DNA from: Zoogloeaceae bacterium
GTDB taxonomy: Bacteria; Pseudomonadota; Gammaproteobacteria; Burkholderiales; Rhodocyclaceae
Length of the DNA: 64,000 nucleotides
Assembly (NCBI GenBank): GCA_024235675.1
Contig: JACKLZ010000001.1
Coordinates: 868,001 to 932,000, forward strand
Reading direction: 5' to 3'
The position numbers were made by a program, and so were the translations under genes. The notes under the pieces are model-generated. The model saw only the letters and a program-made list of their open reading frames with translations, had not been told where the DNA came from and ran no database searches. This document shows, in pieces, positions 25,254 to 34,191 of the stretch (its first letter is position 1; each line of letters begins with the position of its first letter).

Positions 25254-26315
25254 TCAAAGCGCCGCGATCACCGCGTCGCCCATTTCAATCGTGCCCACCT
25301 TGCGCGTACCGGCTTCGTAAATATCCCCGGTGCGGTAGCCCTGCGCCAGCACCGACTTGACCGCGGCCTCAATACGCTGTGCTGCCGCTTCCTGGCTGAA
25401 GGTGTAACGCAACATCATCGCCACAGACAGGATCGTTGCCAAGGGGTTGGCCAGTCCTTTGCCCGCAATATCAGGCGCCGAACCATGACACGGCTCGTAC
25501 ATGCCCTTGTTGTTCTCGTCGAGCGAGGCCGACGGCAGCATGCCGATCGAGCCGGTCAGCATCGCCGCTTCATCCGACAAAATATCGCCAAAGATATTGC
25601 CAGTCACCACCACATCAAACTGCTTGGGGTTCTTCACCAGCTGCATGGCGGCGTTGTCGACCAGCATGTGGCTCAGCGCCACATCCGGGTAGTCCGGCGC
25701 CATTTCGATCATCACATCGCGCCACAGCTGGGTGCACTCAAGCACGTTCATCTTGTCCACCGAGCACAGCTTGCCGCCGCGCTTGCGAGCGATTTCGTAG
25801 GCCACTTTGCCGATGCGGCGAATCTCGGTTTCGCTGTAGATCATCGTGTTATAGCCCACGCGCTCGCCATTACGCACTTCAATACCACGCGGCTGACCGA
25901 AGTAGATATCGCCGGTCAGTTCGCGCACGATCATGATGTCCAGCCCCGCCACCAACTCGGGCTTGAGCGAGGACGCATTGGCCAGCTCCGGATACAAAAT
26001 CGCCGGGCGCAAATTGGCGAACAGGTTCAACTCTTTGCGAATGCCCAGCAGCCCACGCTCGGGGCGTTTTTCGCGCGGCAGCGTGTCCCACTGCGGACCA
26101 CCCACGGCGCCGAGCAGCACCGCATCGGCCGCCTTGGCCAGCTTGAGCGTTTCGTCGGGCAAGGGCACGCCGGTCGCGTCAACGGCGCAGCCGCCAAGCA
26201 GCGCGGTTTCCGTTTCGAAGGGCAGTCCGTCAGAACGCAATGCGTCCAGCACGCGCAGCGCCTGGGCCATGATCTCGGGACCGATTCCGTCACCGGGCAG
26301 CACACAGATTTTCAT
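25254..26315 (-). CDS. leuB: 3-isopropylmalate dehydrogenase
   Basis: 353 residues. NAD-dependent beta-decarboxylating dehydrogenase of leucine synthesis. Signatures are MKICVLPGDGIGPEIM at the start, the Arg-rich substrate segment (REKRPERGLLGIRKELNLFANLRP), and 'GSIGMLPSASLDENNKGMYEPCHGSAPDIAGKG', here described by its parts GSIGMLPSA and EPCHGSAPDIAG. It is 51 bp downstream of leuD and 32 bp upstream of asd. Confidence 0.97.
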   Translation of the reverse strand: MKICVLPGDGIGPEIMAQALRVLDALRSDGLPFETETALLGGCAVDATGVPLPDETLKLAKAADAVLLGAVGGPQWDTLPREKRPERGLLGIRKELNLFANLRPAILYPELANASSLKPELVAGLDIMIVRELTGDIYFGQPRGIEVRNGERVGYNTMIYSETEIRRIGKVAYEIARKRGGKLCSVDKMNVLECTQLWRDVMIEMAPDYPDVALSHMLVDNAAMQLVKNPKQFDVVVTGNIFGDILSDEAAMLTGSIGMLPSASLDENNKGMYEPCHGSAPDIAGKGLANPLATILSVAMMLRYTFSQEAAAQRIEAAVKSVLAQGYRTGDIYEAGTRKVGTIEMGDAVIAAL

Positions 26316-26366
26316 TCAATTCTCCGGCCGGCGCGCCAGGCACGCCGACATCAAATGGGTTCGCGA

Positions 26367-27005
26367 TCAGCGGAAATAGTATGGATGTGCAGCCTTGCGG
26401 CTCGCCTCGAAAGCGCTGATCTCATCGGCATGGCGCAGCGTCAGCCCGATCTCGTCCCAGCCATTGAGCAGACATTCCTTGCGGAAACCATCCACATCAA
26501 AGCGGTGGGCTGTTCCGTCGGATTCGATGACTTGCTGCGCGGCCAGATCGATCTTCAGGCGATAACCCTCATTCGCCAAACAGGTGGCGAACAGGCGGTC
26601 AACCACGTCGGCCGGCAGGCAGATCGGCAGTACGCCGTTCTTGAAGCAGTTGTTGAAGAAAATGTCGGCGTAGCTGGTGCCGATCAGCGCACGGAAACCG
26701 TAGTCGTCCAAGGCCCAGGGCGCATGTTCGCGCGAGCTGCCGCAACCGAAGTTGTCGCGGGTCAGCAGAATCTGTGCGCCGGTGTACCGCGGCTGGTTGA
26801 GCACGAAGTCCGGATTCAGCTTGCGGACACTGTTGTCCATGCCCGGCTCGCCGTGGTCGAGATAGCGCCATTCATCGAACAGGTTGGGGCCAAAGCCACT
26901 GCGCTGAATCGACTTCAGGAACTGCTTGGGAATGATCGCGTCGGTATCGACGTTCGCGCGGTCGAGCGGAGCGACCAATCCATCGAGAGTTGTAAAAGCT
27001 CGCAT
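26367..27005 (-). CDS. leuD: 3-isopropylmalate dehydratase small subunit
   Basis: 212 residues, the usual size. With LeuC it isomerises 2-isopropylmalate to 3-isopropylmalate. Motifs DRANVDTDAIIPKQFLK near the start and NFGCGSSREHAPWAL in the middle are those of the swivelling subunit. Its start codon overlaps the stop of the entericidin-like gene by one base, so a small lipoprotein gene separates it from leuC. Confidence 0.97.
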   Translation of the reverse strand: MRAFTTLDGLVAPLDRANVDTDAIIPKQFLKSIQRSGFGPNLFDEWRYLDHGEPGMDNSVRKLNPDFVLNQPRYTGAQILLTRDNFGCGSSREHAPWALDDYGFRALIGTSYADIFFNNCFKNGVLPICLPADVVDRLFATCLANEGYRLKIDLAAQQVIESDGTAHRFDVDGFRKECLLNGWDEIGLTLRHADEISAFEASRKAAHPYYFR

Positions 27006-27136
27006 TACTTTTTCGCCGCCTTCTGGATGGCTTCGCCACCCTTTTCAATATCCTGACCCACGCCGCGCACCGTATTGCATGCCGACAGGCTCACCAAGGC
27101 CATCGCGGCCACGATCAAAGCGATCAGTCGTTTCAT
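27005..27136 (-). CDS. entericidin A/B family small lipoprotein
   Basis: A 43-residue gene between leuC and leuD. The start at 27136 has GAGGAG a few bases upstream. The protein begins MKRLIALIVAAMALVSLSAC, a lipoprotein signal peptide with lipobox LSAC (Cys20), followed by a short amphipathic tail NTVRGVGQDIEKGGEAIQKA ending in AKK. This matches entericidin-type membrane lipoproteins (EcnA/EcnB). The role in betaproteobacteria is not known; no antitoxin-like partner gene is beside it. Its stop overlaps leuD by one base, so it is expressed with the leu genes. Confidence 0.88.
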   Translation of the reverse strand: MKRLIALIVAAMALVSLSACNTVRGVGQDIEKGGEAIQKAAKK

Positions 27137-27146
27137 TTCACGCTCC

Positions 27147-28559
27147 TCAGTTCAACTCGGCGACATCGGCAAAATGGCCGGCAATCGCCGCTGCGGCCGC
27201 CAGTGCAGGACTCACCAGATGAGTCCGGCCGCCCGCGCCCTGCCGTCCTTCGAAATTGCGGTTCGAGGTCGACGCACAACGCTCGCCCGATTCCAGCCGG
27301 TCGGCGTTCATGGCCAGACACATTGAACACCCCGGCTCGCGCCACTCGAAACCGGCCGCGACAAACACCTTGTCCAAGCCTTCCGACTCGGCCTGACGCT
27401 TGACCAGCCCGGAGCCCGGCACCACCAGCACCTGTTTGACCGAGTCGGCCTTCTGGCGGCCCTTGGCCACCGCCGCGGCGGCGCGCAGATCTTCGATCCG
27501 CGAATTGGTACAGGAGCCAATAAACACGCGATCAACCGGAATGCGCTTGATCGGCATGCCAGCCTCAAGGCCCATGTACGCCAGCGCGCGGGTCATGCCC
27601 TCGCGCTTGACCGGGTCCTTTTCGGCCGCCGGATCGGGCACCACACCGCTGATATCGGACACCATTTCGGGCGACGTACCCCAGGTGACCTGCGGGCGAA
27701 TCGCGGCGGCGTCCATCTGGACGACCTTGTCGTACTTCGCACCGGCGTCGGAGATGAGCGTGCGCCAATAAACGGCTGCGCGCTCGAACTCGTCGCCAGC
27801 GGGCGCATACGGGCGCCCTTTCAGGTAGTCGATCGTGGTTTCATCGACAGCAATCAGACCCGCGCGTGCGCCGGCTTCGATTGCCATGTTGCAGATCGTC
27901 ATCCGACCTTCCATCGACAGGCCACGAATTGCACTGCCACCGAACTCCAGTGCATAGCCCGTGCCACCGGCCGTGCCGATACGGCCGATGATGGCCAGCA
28001 CCACATCCTTGGCGGTCACGCCCGGCGCCAGATCGCCATCGACCTGAATCAGCAGCGTCTTTGATTTCTTTTGCATCAGGCACTGGGTGGCCAGCACATG
28101 CTCGACCTCGGAGGTGCCGATGCCATGCGCCAGACAGGCAAACGCGCCGTGCGTCGAGGTATGCGAGTCGCCACACACCACGGTCATGCCCGGCAGCGTC
28201 GCACCGTTTTCCGGGCCGATGACATGCACGATGCCCTGGCGCTCATCCTTGAACGGAAAGTAGGCCAGCGAGCCGACTTCGCGGATATTGGCGTCCAGCG
28301 TCTCGACCTGCTGACGGGAGATCGGATCCTTGATCCCCTCCTCCCAGTGGTCGGTCGGCGTATTGTGGTCGGCCGTGGCCACAATCGAACTCACCCGCCA
28401 AGGCTTGCGCCCTGCCAGCTTGAGCCCCTCAAAGGCCTGCGGACTGGTGACTTCGTGCACCAGATGACGATCGATATAGATCAGCGCCGTGCCGTCCGCG
28501 TCCTGGCGAACCACATGGCTGAACCACAACTTTTCGTAAAGCGTCTGTGCTTGTTGCAT
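27147..28559 (-). CDS. leuC: 3-isopropylmalate dehydratase large subunit
   Basis: 470 residues from the ATG at 28559 (MQQAQTLYEKLW). An aconitase-family [4Fe-4S] enzyme. Cluster cysteines are in FIGSCTNSRIEDL and in CSMCLAMN (two Cys). VCGDSHTSTHGAFACLAHGI is the active-site segment. It heads the leuC-ecn-leuD-leuB-asd group; I see no leucine leader peptide in the 90 bp upstream. Confidence 0.97.
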   Translation of the reverse strand: MQQAQTLYEKLWFSHVVRQDADGTALIYIDRHLVHEVTSPQAFEGLKLAGRKPWRVSSIVATADHNTPTDHWEEGIKDPISRQQVETLDANIREVGSLAYFPFKDERQGIVHVIGPENGATLPGMTVVCGDSHTSTHGAFACLAHGIGTSEVEHVLATQCLMQKKSKTLLIQVDGDLAPGVTAKDVVLAIIGRIGTAGGTGYALEFGGSAIRGLSMEGRMTICNMAIEAGARAGLIAVDETTIDYLKGRPYAPAGDEFERAAVYWRTLISDAGAKYDKVVQMDAAAIRPQVTWGTSPEMVSDISGVVPDPAAEKDPVKREGMTRALAYMGLEAGMPIKRIPVDRVFIGSCTNSRIEDLRAAAAVAKGRQKADSVKQVLVVPGSGLVKRQAESEGLDKVFVAAGFEWREPGCSMCLAMNADRLESGERCASTSNRNFEGRQGAGGRTHLVSPALAAAAAIAGHFADVAELN

Positions 28560-28648
28560 CTTGTCTTCCAACACACCGTGAACGTTTGATTAAACCACAG
28601 CTATTCCCTGCTGGATAGCCGATATGCTGCAGTGCGCCATCCGCGTTT

Positions 28649-29467
28649 TCAGCGACGTCGAGTGGCCTCATAAATCGGCATCACCCGCGCGGCATCGCGC
28701 GCCAGTTCGGCCTTGCGCGTCGAATGCGAGGGGTGCGTCGACAGCCATTCGGGCGGCGCACCATTACTCTGGCCCGCCATCTTGTCCCACAGGCTGACGG
28801 CTGCGCGCGGATCGTAGCCCGCGCGCGCGGCCAACTCGACACCCATGCTGTCCGCTTCGGTTTCGTGCAAGCGCGAGTTGGGGAGCTCAAAGCTGACCTT
28901 GGCGACCGTGCCCATCAACTCCGCACCGGGTTGCCCCAAGCCCACTGCGGCACTGAGCACCGTCACACCAATATTGGTCACCATCGCCTGCGAGACGCGC
29001 TCACGGGCGTGCTCGCGCAAGGCGTGGGCAATCTCGTGACCCATCACGGCAGCGATCTCGTCATCGGTCAGCTTGAGCCGATCAATCAGGCCACGATAGA
29101 ACGCGATCTTGCCACCGGCCATGCACCACGCGTTGAGTTCGTCCGACTCGATCACGTTAACCTCCCACCGCCAGCCGGGCGCATCCCCCCGGAAGGCCGA
29201 GGTCTGCGGAATCAGCCGATTGGCGATGCCCCGCACCCGCGTCAAGGTGCGGCGATCGCGGTTCAGAATCCCTTTCTGCTGAGCGGCGGCCATCACCTGT
29301 TGGTATTGCTGCGCCGAGGCTTGTTCAACCTCGTTCGCCGACACCAGCATCGACTGGCCCCGGTCGACACCGACCGCACCGCCTTGCGTTGTCTGAATGG
29401 TCTGACACCCCGCCAGCAGCAGCGCGGCAAACGCCACGGCGCACCAGCGACTTAGTGAGTCACGCAT
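28649..29467 (-). CDS. M48 family metalloprotease lipoprotein
   Basis: 272 residues from the ATG at 29467; AGGAGGAG lies five bases upstream, so the longer GTG start at 29494 is rejected. A lipoprotein signal peptide ends in LLLAGC. The Ste24-like catalytic site is MGHEIAHALREHARE, with the third zinc ligand Glu in the 'HETEADSMGVELAARAGYDP' segment (parts HETEADSMG). Relatives such as LoiP and YcaL act in outer-membrane protein quality control. The 5' end overlaps the MFS gene end by 8 bp. Confidence 0.92.
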   Translation of the reverse strand: MRDSLSRWCAVAFAALLLAGCQTIQTTQGGAVGVDRGQSMLVSANEVEQASAQQYQQVMAAAQQKGILNRDRRTLTRVRGIANRLIPQTSAFRGDAPGWRWEVNVIESDELNAWCMAGGKIAFYRGLIDRLKLTDDEIAAVMGHEIAHALREHARERVSQAMVTNIGVTVLSAAVGLGQPGAELMGTVAKVSFELPNSRLHETEADSMGVELAARAGYDPRAAVSLWDKMAGQSNGAPPEWLSTHPSHSTRKAELARDAARVMPIYEATRRR

Positions 29468-30626
29468 GTTGCTCCTCCTGTTCCGATTCTTCACGCCAGC
29501 CCCGCCAGATAAACACCAAGCCCATCAGCCCGAATACCGAACCGAGTGTGAATGTCCAGGCGGCGCCTATCCAGTCCCAAGTGTAACCGCTGATCAAACC
29601 GCCCAGCATCCCGCCGGCGCCGAAACTGAGACTGCCATAAATCGCCTGCCCACGCGCCTGCAGCCGCCCCGGGAACCACTGATTGACCGCCGCAATGGAT
29701 GCCGCGTGGTACGCCCCGAAGGTCGCGCCATGCAGCAACTGGGCAAACACCAGCACCGCCAGCGACGACACACCCCAGCCAATCATGGCAAAGCGCAGCA
29801 CTGCCGCCACAAAAGCGACGAGCAGAATCTGCCGGAGGCCGAAGCGATGCGTGAGCCGGGGCATGAGCATGAAGACGCCGATTTCCGCCACCACGCCGAG
29901 CGTCCACATCCAGCCCACAAAGGCTTTCGAGTAGCCTGCATCGACCAGCAGAATCGAATAGAAAATATACAAGGCGCCATGCGCCGCCGACATGAAGAAC
30001 GCGCCGCCCAGCAAGGCACGCACGTCGCGCCGCCCAAGCACGGCCGACAGCCCCGGCGTGTCGTGATGATGTGGCGGCCGCGGCGCCTCCGGCACGCTCA
30101 TGGCGAGCACCGCAATACCGCCCAGCAGCGCGGCGGTCATCCATAGCTGGCTATCCACCGGCAACCATGTCAATGCATGGCCGATGCCGAGCACGGCAAC
30201 AATAAAGCCGATCGAACCCCACAGCCGGATGTTGCCGTACCGCCCCGATTGCCCGGCCAGATGGCTGAACGTGAGGCTCTCGACCAACGGCAAGGCCGCA
30301 CTCCAGAAGAAGCCCATGATCGCCATGCCGACAAAAATGCCCTCGAAGCTCGTGGTCTGGAAAAACAGGGCGAAACCTGCCAGCGAGGCAAACGCCGACA
30401 GCCGCACGATGGGCATGCGCGCCCCGAGACGATCAGCCAACCAGCCCCACAGATTGGGCGCAACCACCCGCATCACCTGCATGAGCGACATCAGAATGGC
30501 GATATCGGCGGCGGAAAAACTGAGCGACTGCAGATACAGCGTGAAATACGGCGAAAAGGCGCCGATGAACGCGAAATAGAAGAAGTAGTAGCCCGACAGG
30601 CGCCAGTAGGGAAGCATGGCCGGCAT
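29460..30626 (-). CDS. MFS transporter, HcaT-like (MFS_1-like)
   Basis: About 388 residues from the ATG at 30626 (an ATG three codons later, 30617, is equally possible). Twelve hydrophobic segments are visible. The start LPYWRLSGYYFFYFAFIGAF and the loop GWLADRLGARMPIVR match the PP-1/HcaT (3-phenylpropionate, nucleoside-like) subgroup of major facilitator proteins. The substrate is unknown; no catabolic genes are adjacent. It is coupled to the M48 protease gene by an 8-bp overlap. Confidence 0.88.
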   Translation of the reverse strand: MPAMLPYWRLSGYYFFYFAFIGAFSPYFTLYLQSLSFSAADIAILMSLMQVMRVVAPNLWGWLADRLGARMPIVRLSAFASLAGFALFFQTTSFEGIFVGMAIMGFFWSAALPLVESLTFSHLAGQSGRYGNIRLWGSIGFIVAVLGIGHALTWLPVDSQLWMTAALLGGIAVLAMSVPEAPRPPHHHDTPGLSAVLGRRDVRALLGGAFFMSAAHGALYIFYSILLVDAGYSKAFVGWMWTLGVVAEIGVFMLMPRLTHRFGLRQILLVAFVAAVLRFAMIGWGVSSLAVLVFAQLLHGATFGAYHAASIAAVNQWFPGRLQARGQAIYGSLSFGAGGMLGGLISGYTWDWIGAAWTFTLGSVFGLMGLVFIWRGWREESEQEEQHA

Positions 30627-30674
30627 TGTACCGACAGCCCGCCACCGCAGACGGCGCACGCGCGACAGACATGA

Positions 30675-30697
30675 AAAAAGCGCCCGCAGGCGCTTTC
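30675..30697 (-). terminator. terminator of ydcH
   Basis: GCGCC (30680-30684) and GGCGC (30689-30693) form a stem flanked by A6 and TTT. Read leftward after the ydcH stop at 30716, the hairpin ends in a run of six T. Confidence 0.65.
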
Positions 30698-30715
30698 GTC
30701 ATCTCACCAACCGGT

Positions 30716-30964
30716 TCAGGCCGGGCTGAAACGTTGCAGCAGATCAAACAACTCATCCTTGAGTTTGAGCCGCTCCTTTTTCAGATCCTCAAGCTCCGGG
30801 TCGGTCGCCACCTCAGCTTCGACTTCGATACGCACCACATGTCGGTTGATTTCATGGTAGCGATCAAACAGGCGCGAGAAGTGGTTGTCCGACACTTTCA
30901 AAGCGTGAATCGCTTCACGGTACTCGGGGAATTCAGTATGCAGATCGTGGGCTTGCAAGCTCAT
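30716..30964 (-). CDS. YdcH family protein (DUF465)
   Basis: 82 residues, all helical and charged, with heptad-like spacing in the second half (ELEDLKKERLKLKDELFDLL). The start HDLHTEFPEYREAIHALKV and the 'FSRLFDRYHEINRHVVRIE' part are typical of YdcH/DUF465. Function is unknown in the family. It has its own terminator and lies alone between aroC and the MFS gene. Confidence 0.88.
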   Translation of the reverse strand: MSLQAHDLHTEFPEYREAIHALKVSDNHFSRLFDRYHEINRHVVRIEVEAEVATDPELEDLKKERLKLKDELFDLLQRFSPA

Positions 30965-31038
30965 CTTTCGTCCTCTCGTTGTTGCCGTTTCGTTGACTTC
31001 AGCCTACGCCCCGGCCCGCTGCATTGAGTTGATTCAGG

Positions 31039-32193
31039 TCAATCGCCTCGGGCACGCAAGATTGGCGATGGCACCGATTGCGTGCCCTCCGGCGCCAGGC
31101 CGGCGAGCTTCGGTGTGGCGCACACCACATCGGCGTTCTGGGCGCGATGGCGCAGCGCGTGGTCCATCAGCACCAGCGCCAGCATCGATTCGGCAATCGG
31201 CGTCGCACGGATGCCAACGCAGGGGTCGTGCCGCCCATGGGTGTTGACGATCACCGGCTCGCCCGCCTTGTTGATCGAACGTCGATCCAGCCGGATGCTT
31301 GAGGTCGGCTTGATCGCCATGCTCACCAGCACGTCCTGCCCGCTGGAGATACCGCCCAGCACGCCGCCGGCGTGGTTGGTGAGATAGCCCGCGGGCGTCA
31401 TCTCGTCCGAATGCTCGGTGCCACGCTGCACAACGCTGTCGAAGCCTGCGCCGATCTCGACACCCTTGACCGCGTTGATGCTCATCATCGCGTGAGCGAT
31501 ATCGGCATCGAGTCGGTCATAGACCGGCTCGCCCCAGCCAACGGGCACACCGGTGGCCACCACATTGATGCGTGCGCCAATGGAGTCGCCCGATTTGCGG
31601 AGCTCGTCCATGTAGGCATCCAGCTCGGGCACCATCGCCAGATTGGGCGCGAAGAAGGCATTGCCCTCGGCGTCGAGATCATCCCAGGACTTGAACGGAA
31701 TCTCAATCGGGCCGAGTTGCGCCATGTAACCGCGAATCACGATGCCATAGCGCTCGGTCAGCCACTTGCGCGCAATCGCGCCGGCCGCGACGCGCACTGC
31801 GGTCTCGCGGGCCGAAGAGCGACCTCCGCCCCGCGGGTCGCGAATGCCGTATTTTTGCCAGTAGCCGTAGTCGGCATGGCCGGGACGGAAGGTCTCGGCG
31901 ATATTGGAGTAATCCTTGCTACGCTGGTCCTGGTTGCGGATGAGCAGCGCGATCGGCGTGCCGGTGGTCAGGCCTTCATAGACGCCGGAGAGAATCTCGA
32001 CCGTATCGGGCTCACGCCGTTGCGTGACATGGCGCGAGGTGCCCGGTTTGCGTCGGTCGAGCTCGGCCTGGATGTCGGCCTCGCTGATCGCCAGCCCCGG
32101 CGGGCATCCATCGACCACACAGCCGATCGCCGGACCATGCGATTCGCCAAACGACGAAACGCAAAACAACTTGCCTAAACGATTACCGGACAT
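31039..32193 (-). CDS. aroC: chorismate synthase
   Basis: 384 residues. FMN-dependent final step of the shikimate pathway (EPSP to chorismate). Signatures GNRLGKLFCVSSFGESHGPA at the start, GGGRSSARET in the middle, and 'RHDPCVGIRATPIAESM' near the end, with its active His residues, are all present. A lone gene between the TetR regulator and ydcH; the length is slightly above the E. coli 361 because of the C-terminal tail. Confidence 0.97.
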   Translation of the reverse strand: MSGNRLGKLFCVSSFGESHGPAIGCVVDGCPPGLAISEADIQAELDRRKPGTSRHVTQRREPDTVEILSGVYEGLTTGTPIALLIRNQDQRSKDYSNIAETFRPGHADYGYWQKYGIRDPRGGGRSSARETAVRVAAGAIARKWLTERYGIVIRGYMAQLGPIEIPFKSWDDLDAEGNAFFAPNLAMVPELDAYMDELRKSGDSIGARINVVATGVPVGWGEPVYDRLDADIAHAMMSINAVKGVEIGAGFDSVVQRGTEHSDEMTPAGYLTNHAGGVLGGISSGQDVLVSMAIKPTSSIRLDRRSINKAGEPVIVNTHGRHDPCVGIRATPIAESMLALVLMDHALRHRAQNADVVCATPKLAGLAPEGTQSVPSPILRARGD

Positions 32194-32268
32194 GGGATCT
32201 ACCGCGAGCGTGGAAAGCCTGCGAGTTTATCAAATGGCGCGCCCGGCGCCCAATGACGGGTACCGTTT

Positions 32269-32889
32269 TCAGTGGCAGGCGTCGTGCTTGAGCCCGTAAA
32301 AAAAGCAGTTGATCAAGCCAGCGGCCAGATCCAGCGAATACACCTCGGGTTGAAGACTCCAGCTGGCGATCAAGCCATCGATCATCACCGACAGCGACAA
32401 GGCCGCGCGATGCGGGTCGACCGAGGCCGGCAGATCGCCGCGCGCCCTGGCGACCGAAAAAGCTTGTTCCTGGCGCAGCAGGTGGCGATCGCAGCATTCC
32501 ATGCACTGATCGACCACCGGCACCATCTCGTCCACGTACTCACTCTTGTGCATCGCGATGGCAAAAACACGGATGTAACGCGGATCGGCGTTGATACGTT
32601 CAATCACGCCCAGCACGCGCTCGCGGAGCTCTTCGAGCGGGCGCTCACTGGTCGAGTAATCGGCCTCGGAGATCGCCTCCAGCGGGTCGATGGCGCGACG
32701 CATCATGGCCTCGAACACCTCACCCTTGTTGGCAAAGTGCCAATAGATGGCCCCGCGTGTCACGCCGGCCGCCGCAGCGACATCCGACAAGGTCGTCCTC
32801 GCCACGCCCTTGCGGTAGAACACCGCTTCGGCCGCATCGAGGATCGTATGCCGGGTCTCGAGCGCCTCTTCTTTGGTCTTTCTTACCAT
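32269..32889 (-). CDS. TetR family repressor of the RND pump (AcrR/TtgR type)
   Basis: 206 residues. The N-terminal helix-turn-helix (about 10-57) reads TRHTILDAAEAVFYRKGVAR then LSDVAAAAGVTRGAIYWHFANK, very like AcrR, TtgR and MexR-type TetR repressors. The C-terminal ligand domain (about 85-200) binds drugs in relatives. It is divergent from the efflux operon, and an AcrR-type operator lies over the shared promoter (32957-32980). It most likely represses the pump and itself until a lipophilic ligand binds. Confidence 0.93.
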   Translation of the reverse strand: MVRKTKEEALETRHTILDAAEAVFYRKGVARTTLSDVAAAAGVTRGAIYWHFANKGEVFEAMMRRAIDPLEAISEADYSTSERPLEELRERVLGVIERINADPRYIRVFAIAMHKSEYVDEMVPVVDQCMECCDRHLLRQEQAFSVARARGDLPASVDPHRAALSLSVMIDGLIASWSLQPEVYSLDLAAGLINCFFYGLKHDACH

Positions 32890-32954
32890 CGCTCACCAGT
32901 CCGTTAATGACATCTGTTGCCACGGATTGAAGCACACAAAATCTGAAATGTCAC

Positions 32955-32984
32955 TTTACATACATTCATGAATGTTTCTACAAT
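32955..32984 (+). promoter_or_regulatory. RND operon promoter overlapped by an AcrR-type operator
   Basis: The operator is a 24-bp inverted repeat at 32957-32980: left half TACATACATT, centre CATG, right half AATGTTTCTA. The left half equals the E. coli AcrR operator half-site as I recall it, the right half matches 8 of 10, and the inner 14 bp (ACATTCATGAATGT) are a perfect palindrome. A promoter, TTTACA (32955-32960), 18-bp spacer, TACAAT (32979-32984), is fully covered by it. Binding would block the rightward efflux operon. Confidence 0.75.
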
Positions 32985-33019
32985 TGCGCCCATACCAATA
33001 ACGATCGGAACACCCCCCA

Positions 33020-34189
33020 ATGCCCTCCCTAGCCCCTTTCACGCGAACAGCATCACGCCCTGTCGTCGCCCTGATCGCTGCAGCCGCCCTCGTCGTCACT
33101 GCCTGCGGCAGCGACGCCCCCGCGTCTCCGAACGCCGCACCTCCCCCCGCCTCGGTCAGTGTCATGACCGCGACGCCAGCGTCAATCGAGGTCAACTTCG
33201 AATACCCGGCCCGTCTGCACGGTGCCCGCGAGGTCGAAATCCGGCCCCGCATCGGCGGCATTCTGGTCAAGCGCAAATTTGAAGAAGGCGCGCGCGTCAA
33301 AGCAGGCCAGTCGCTTTTCCAGATCGACCCGGTGCCCAGCGAGACCGCCGTCGCCCGCGCCAAAGCCGATCTCGCCGCCGCCGACGCGCGCCTGACCCAG
33401 GCGCGCCGTGAAGCCGAACGGCTCAAACCACTGGTCGCCTCCCGGGCCATCGCACAGCGCGACTTTGACGACGCCACCTCCAATCAGGCGATCGCCGCTG
33501 CCGATGTGCTGGCCGCGCGTGCCCGACTGACAGAAGCGCAGCTTTCCTTGAAGTACACCCGCGTCGAATCACCCATCGACGGCATCACCTCACGTGCGCT
33601 GCAATCCGAAGGCGCGCTGCTGGCTGGGCCGGAAACCTTGCTCGCCGTGGTGACCCAGACCGACCCGATCAAGGTGCGCTTCGGCCTGCCCGACACCGAT
33701 CGCGCCCGCATCGAGAACGACATCACCGCTGGCCGCCTGAGTCTGGCCGACGGCCGTTTCCGCGTTCGTCTGATTGGCGGGGCCCACGACGCCACAAACA
33801 CCACCGGCAGCCTCGATTTCACCGATGTGCGCATCGACCCGAACACCGGCAGCAGCGAGGCCCAGGCCAATCTGCCCAACCCCGACCGCCGTCTGCGACC
33901 GGGCGAGTTTGTTCGGGTACGCCTCGAAGGCGCCACCCGCCCCAACGCCATCGCCGTGCCGCAACGCGCCGTGCTGGAAGGGCCGAGCGGTCGCTTCGTG
34001 TACATCGTGAGCGAGGGCAAAGCCGCTGTGCGTCCGGTCACACCGCTGGACTGGAGCGGCAACACCATGGTTGTCGACGGCCTGGCTGCCGGCGACCAGG
34101 TGATTACCGATGGCGTGCTCAAGATCGGGCCGGGCGCACCGGTGTCGGTCACGCCGCCGGCTGACGCTGCCGCCAAACCGGGAGTCTGA
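33020..34189 (+). CDS. RND efflux periplasmic adaptor lipoprotein
   Basis: 389 residues of the HlyD/AcrA/MexA family. Signal peptide with a lipobox near VVTAC. Then beta-barrel, lipoyl and alpha-hairpin segments (PRIGGILVKRKFEEGARVKA; long helices at about 105-165) and a membrane-proximal domain at the end. It links the inner-membrane pump to the outer-membrane channel. Two bases separate it from the permease gene. Drug range cannot be read from sequence. Confidence 0.95.
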   Translation: MPSLAPFTRTASRPVVALIAAAALVVTACGSDAPASPNAAPPPASVSVMTATPASIEVNFEYPARLHGAREVEIRPRIGGILVKRKFEEGARVKAGQSLFQIDPVPSETAVARAKADLAAADARLTQARREAERLKPLVASRAIAQRDFDDATSNQAIAAADVLAARARLTEAQLSLKYTRVESPIDGITSRALQSEGALLAGPETLLAVVTQTDPIKVRFGLPDTDRARIENDITAGRLSLADGRFRVRLIGGAHDATNTTGSLDFTDVRIDPNTGSSEAQANLPNPDRRLRPGEFVRVRLEGATRPNAIAVPQRAVLEGPSGRFVYIVSEGKAAVRPVTPLDWSGNTMVVDGLAAGDQVITDGVLKIGPGAPVSVTPPADAAAKPGV

Positions 34190-34191
34190 GC

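Noticed and set aside
27005..27136. Toxin-antitoxin pair built on the entericidin-like gene
   Set aside because: Only one small lipoprotein gene is present and no second small frame with a lipobox lies beside it.
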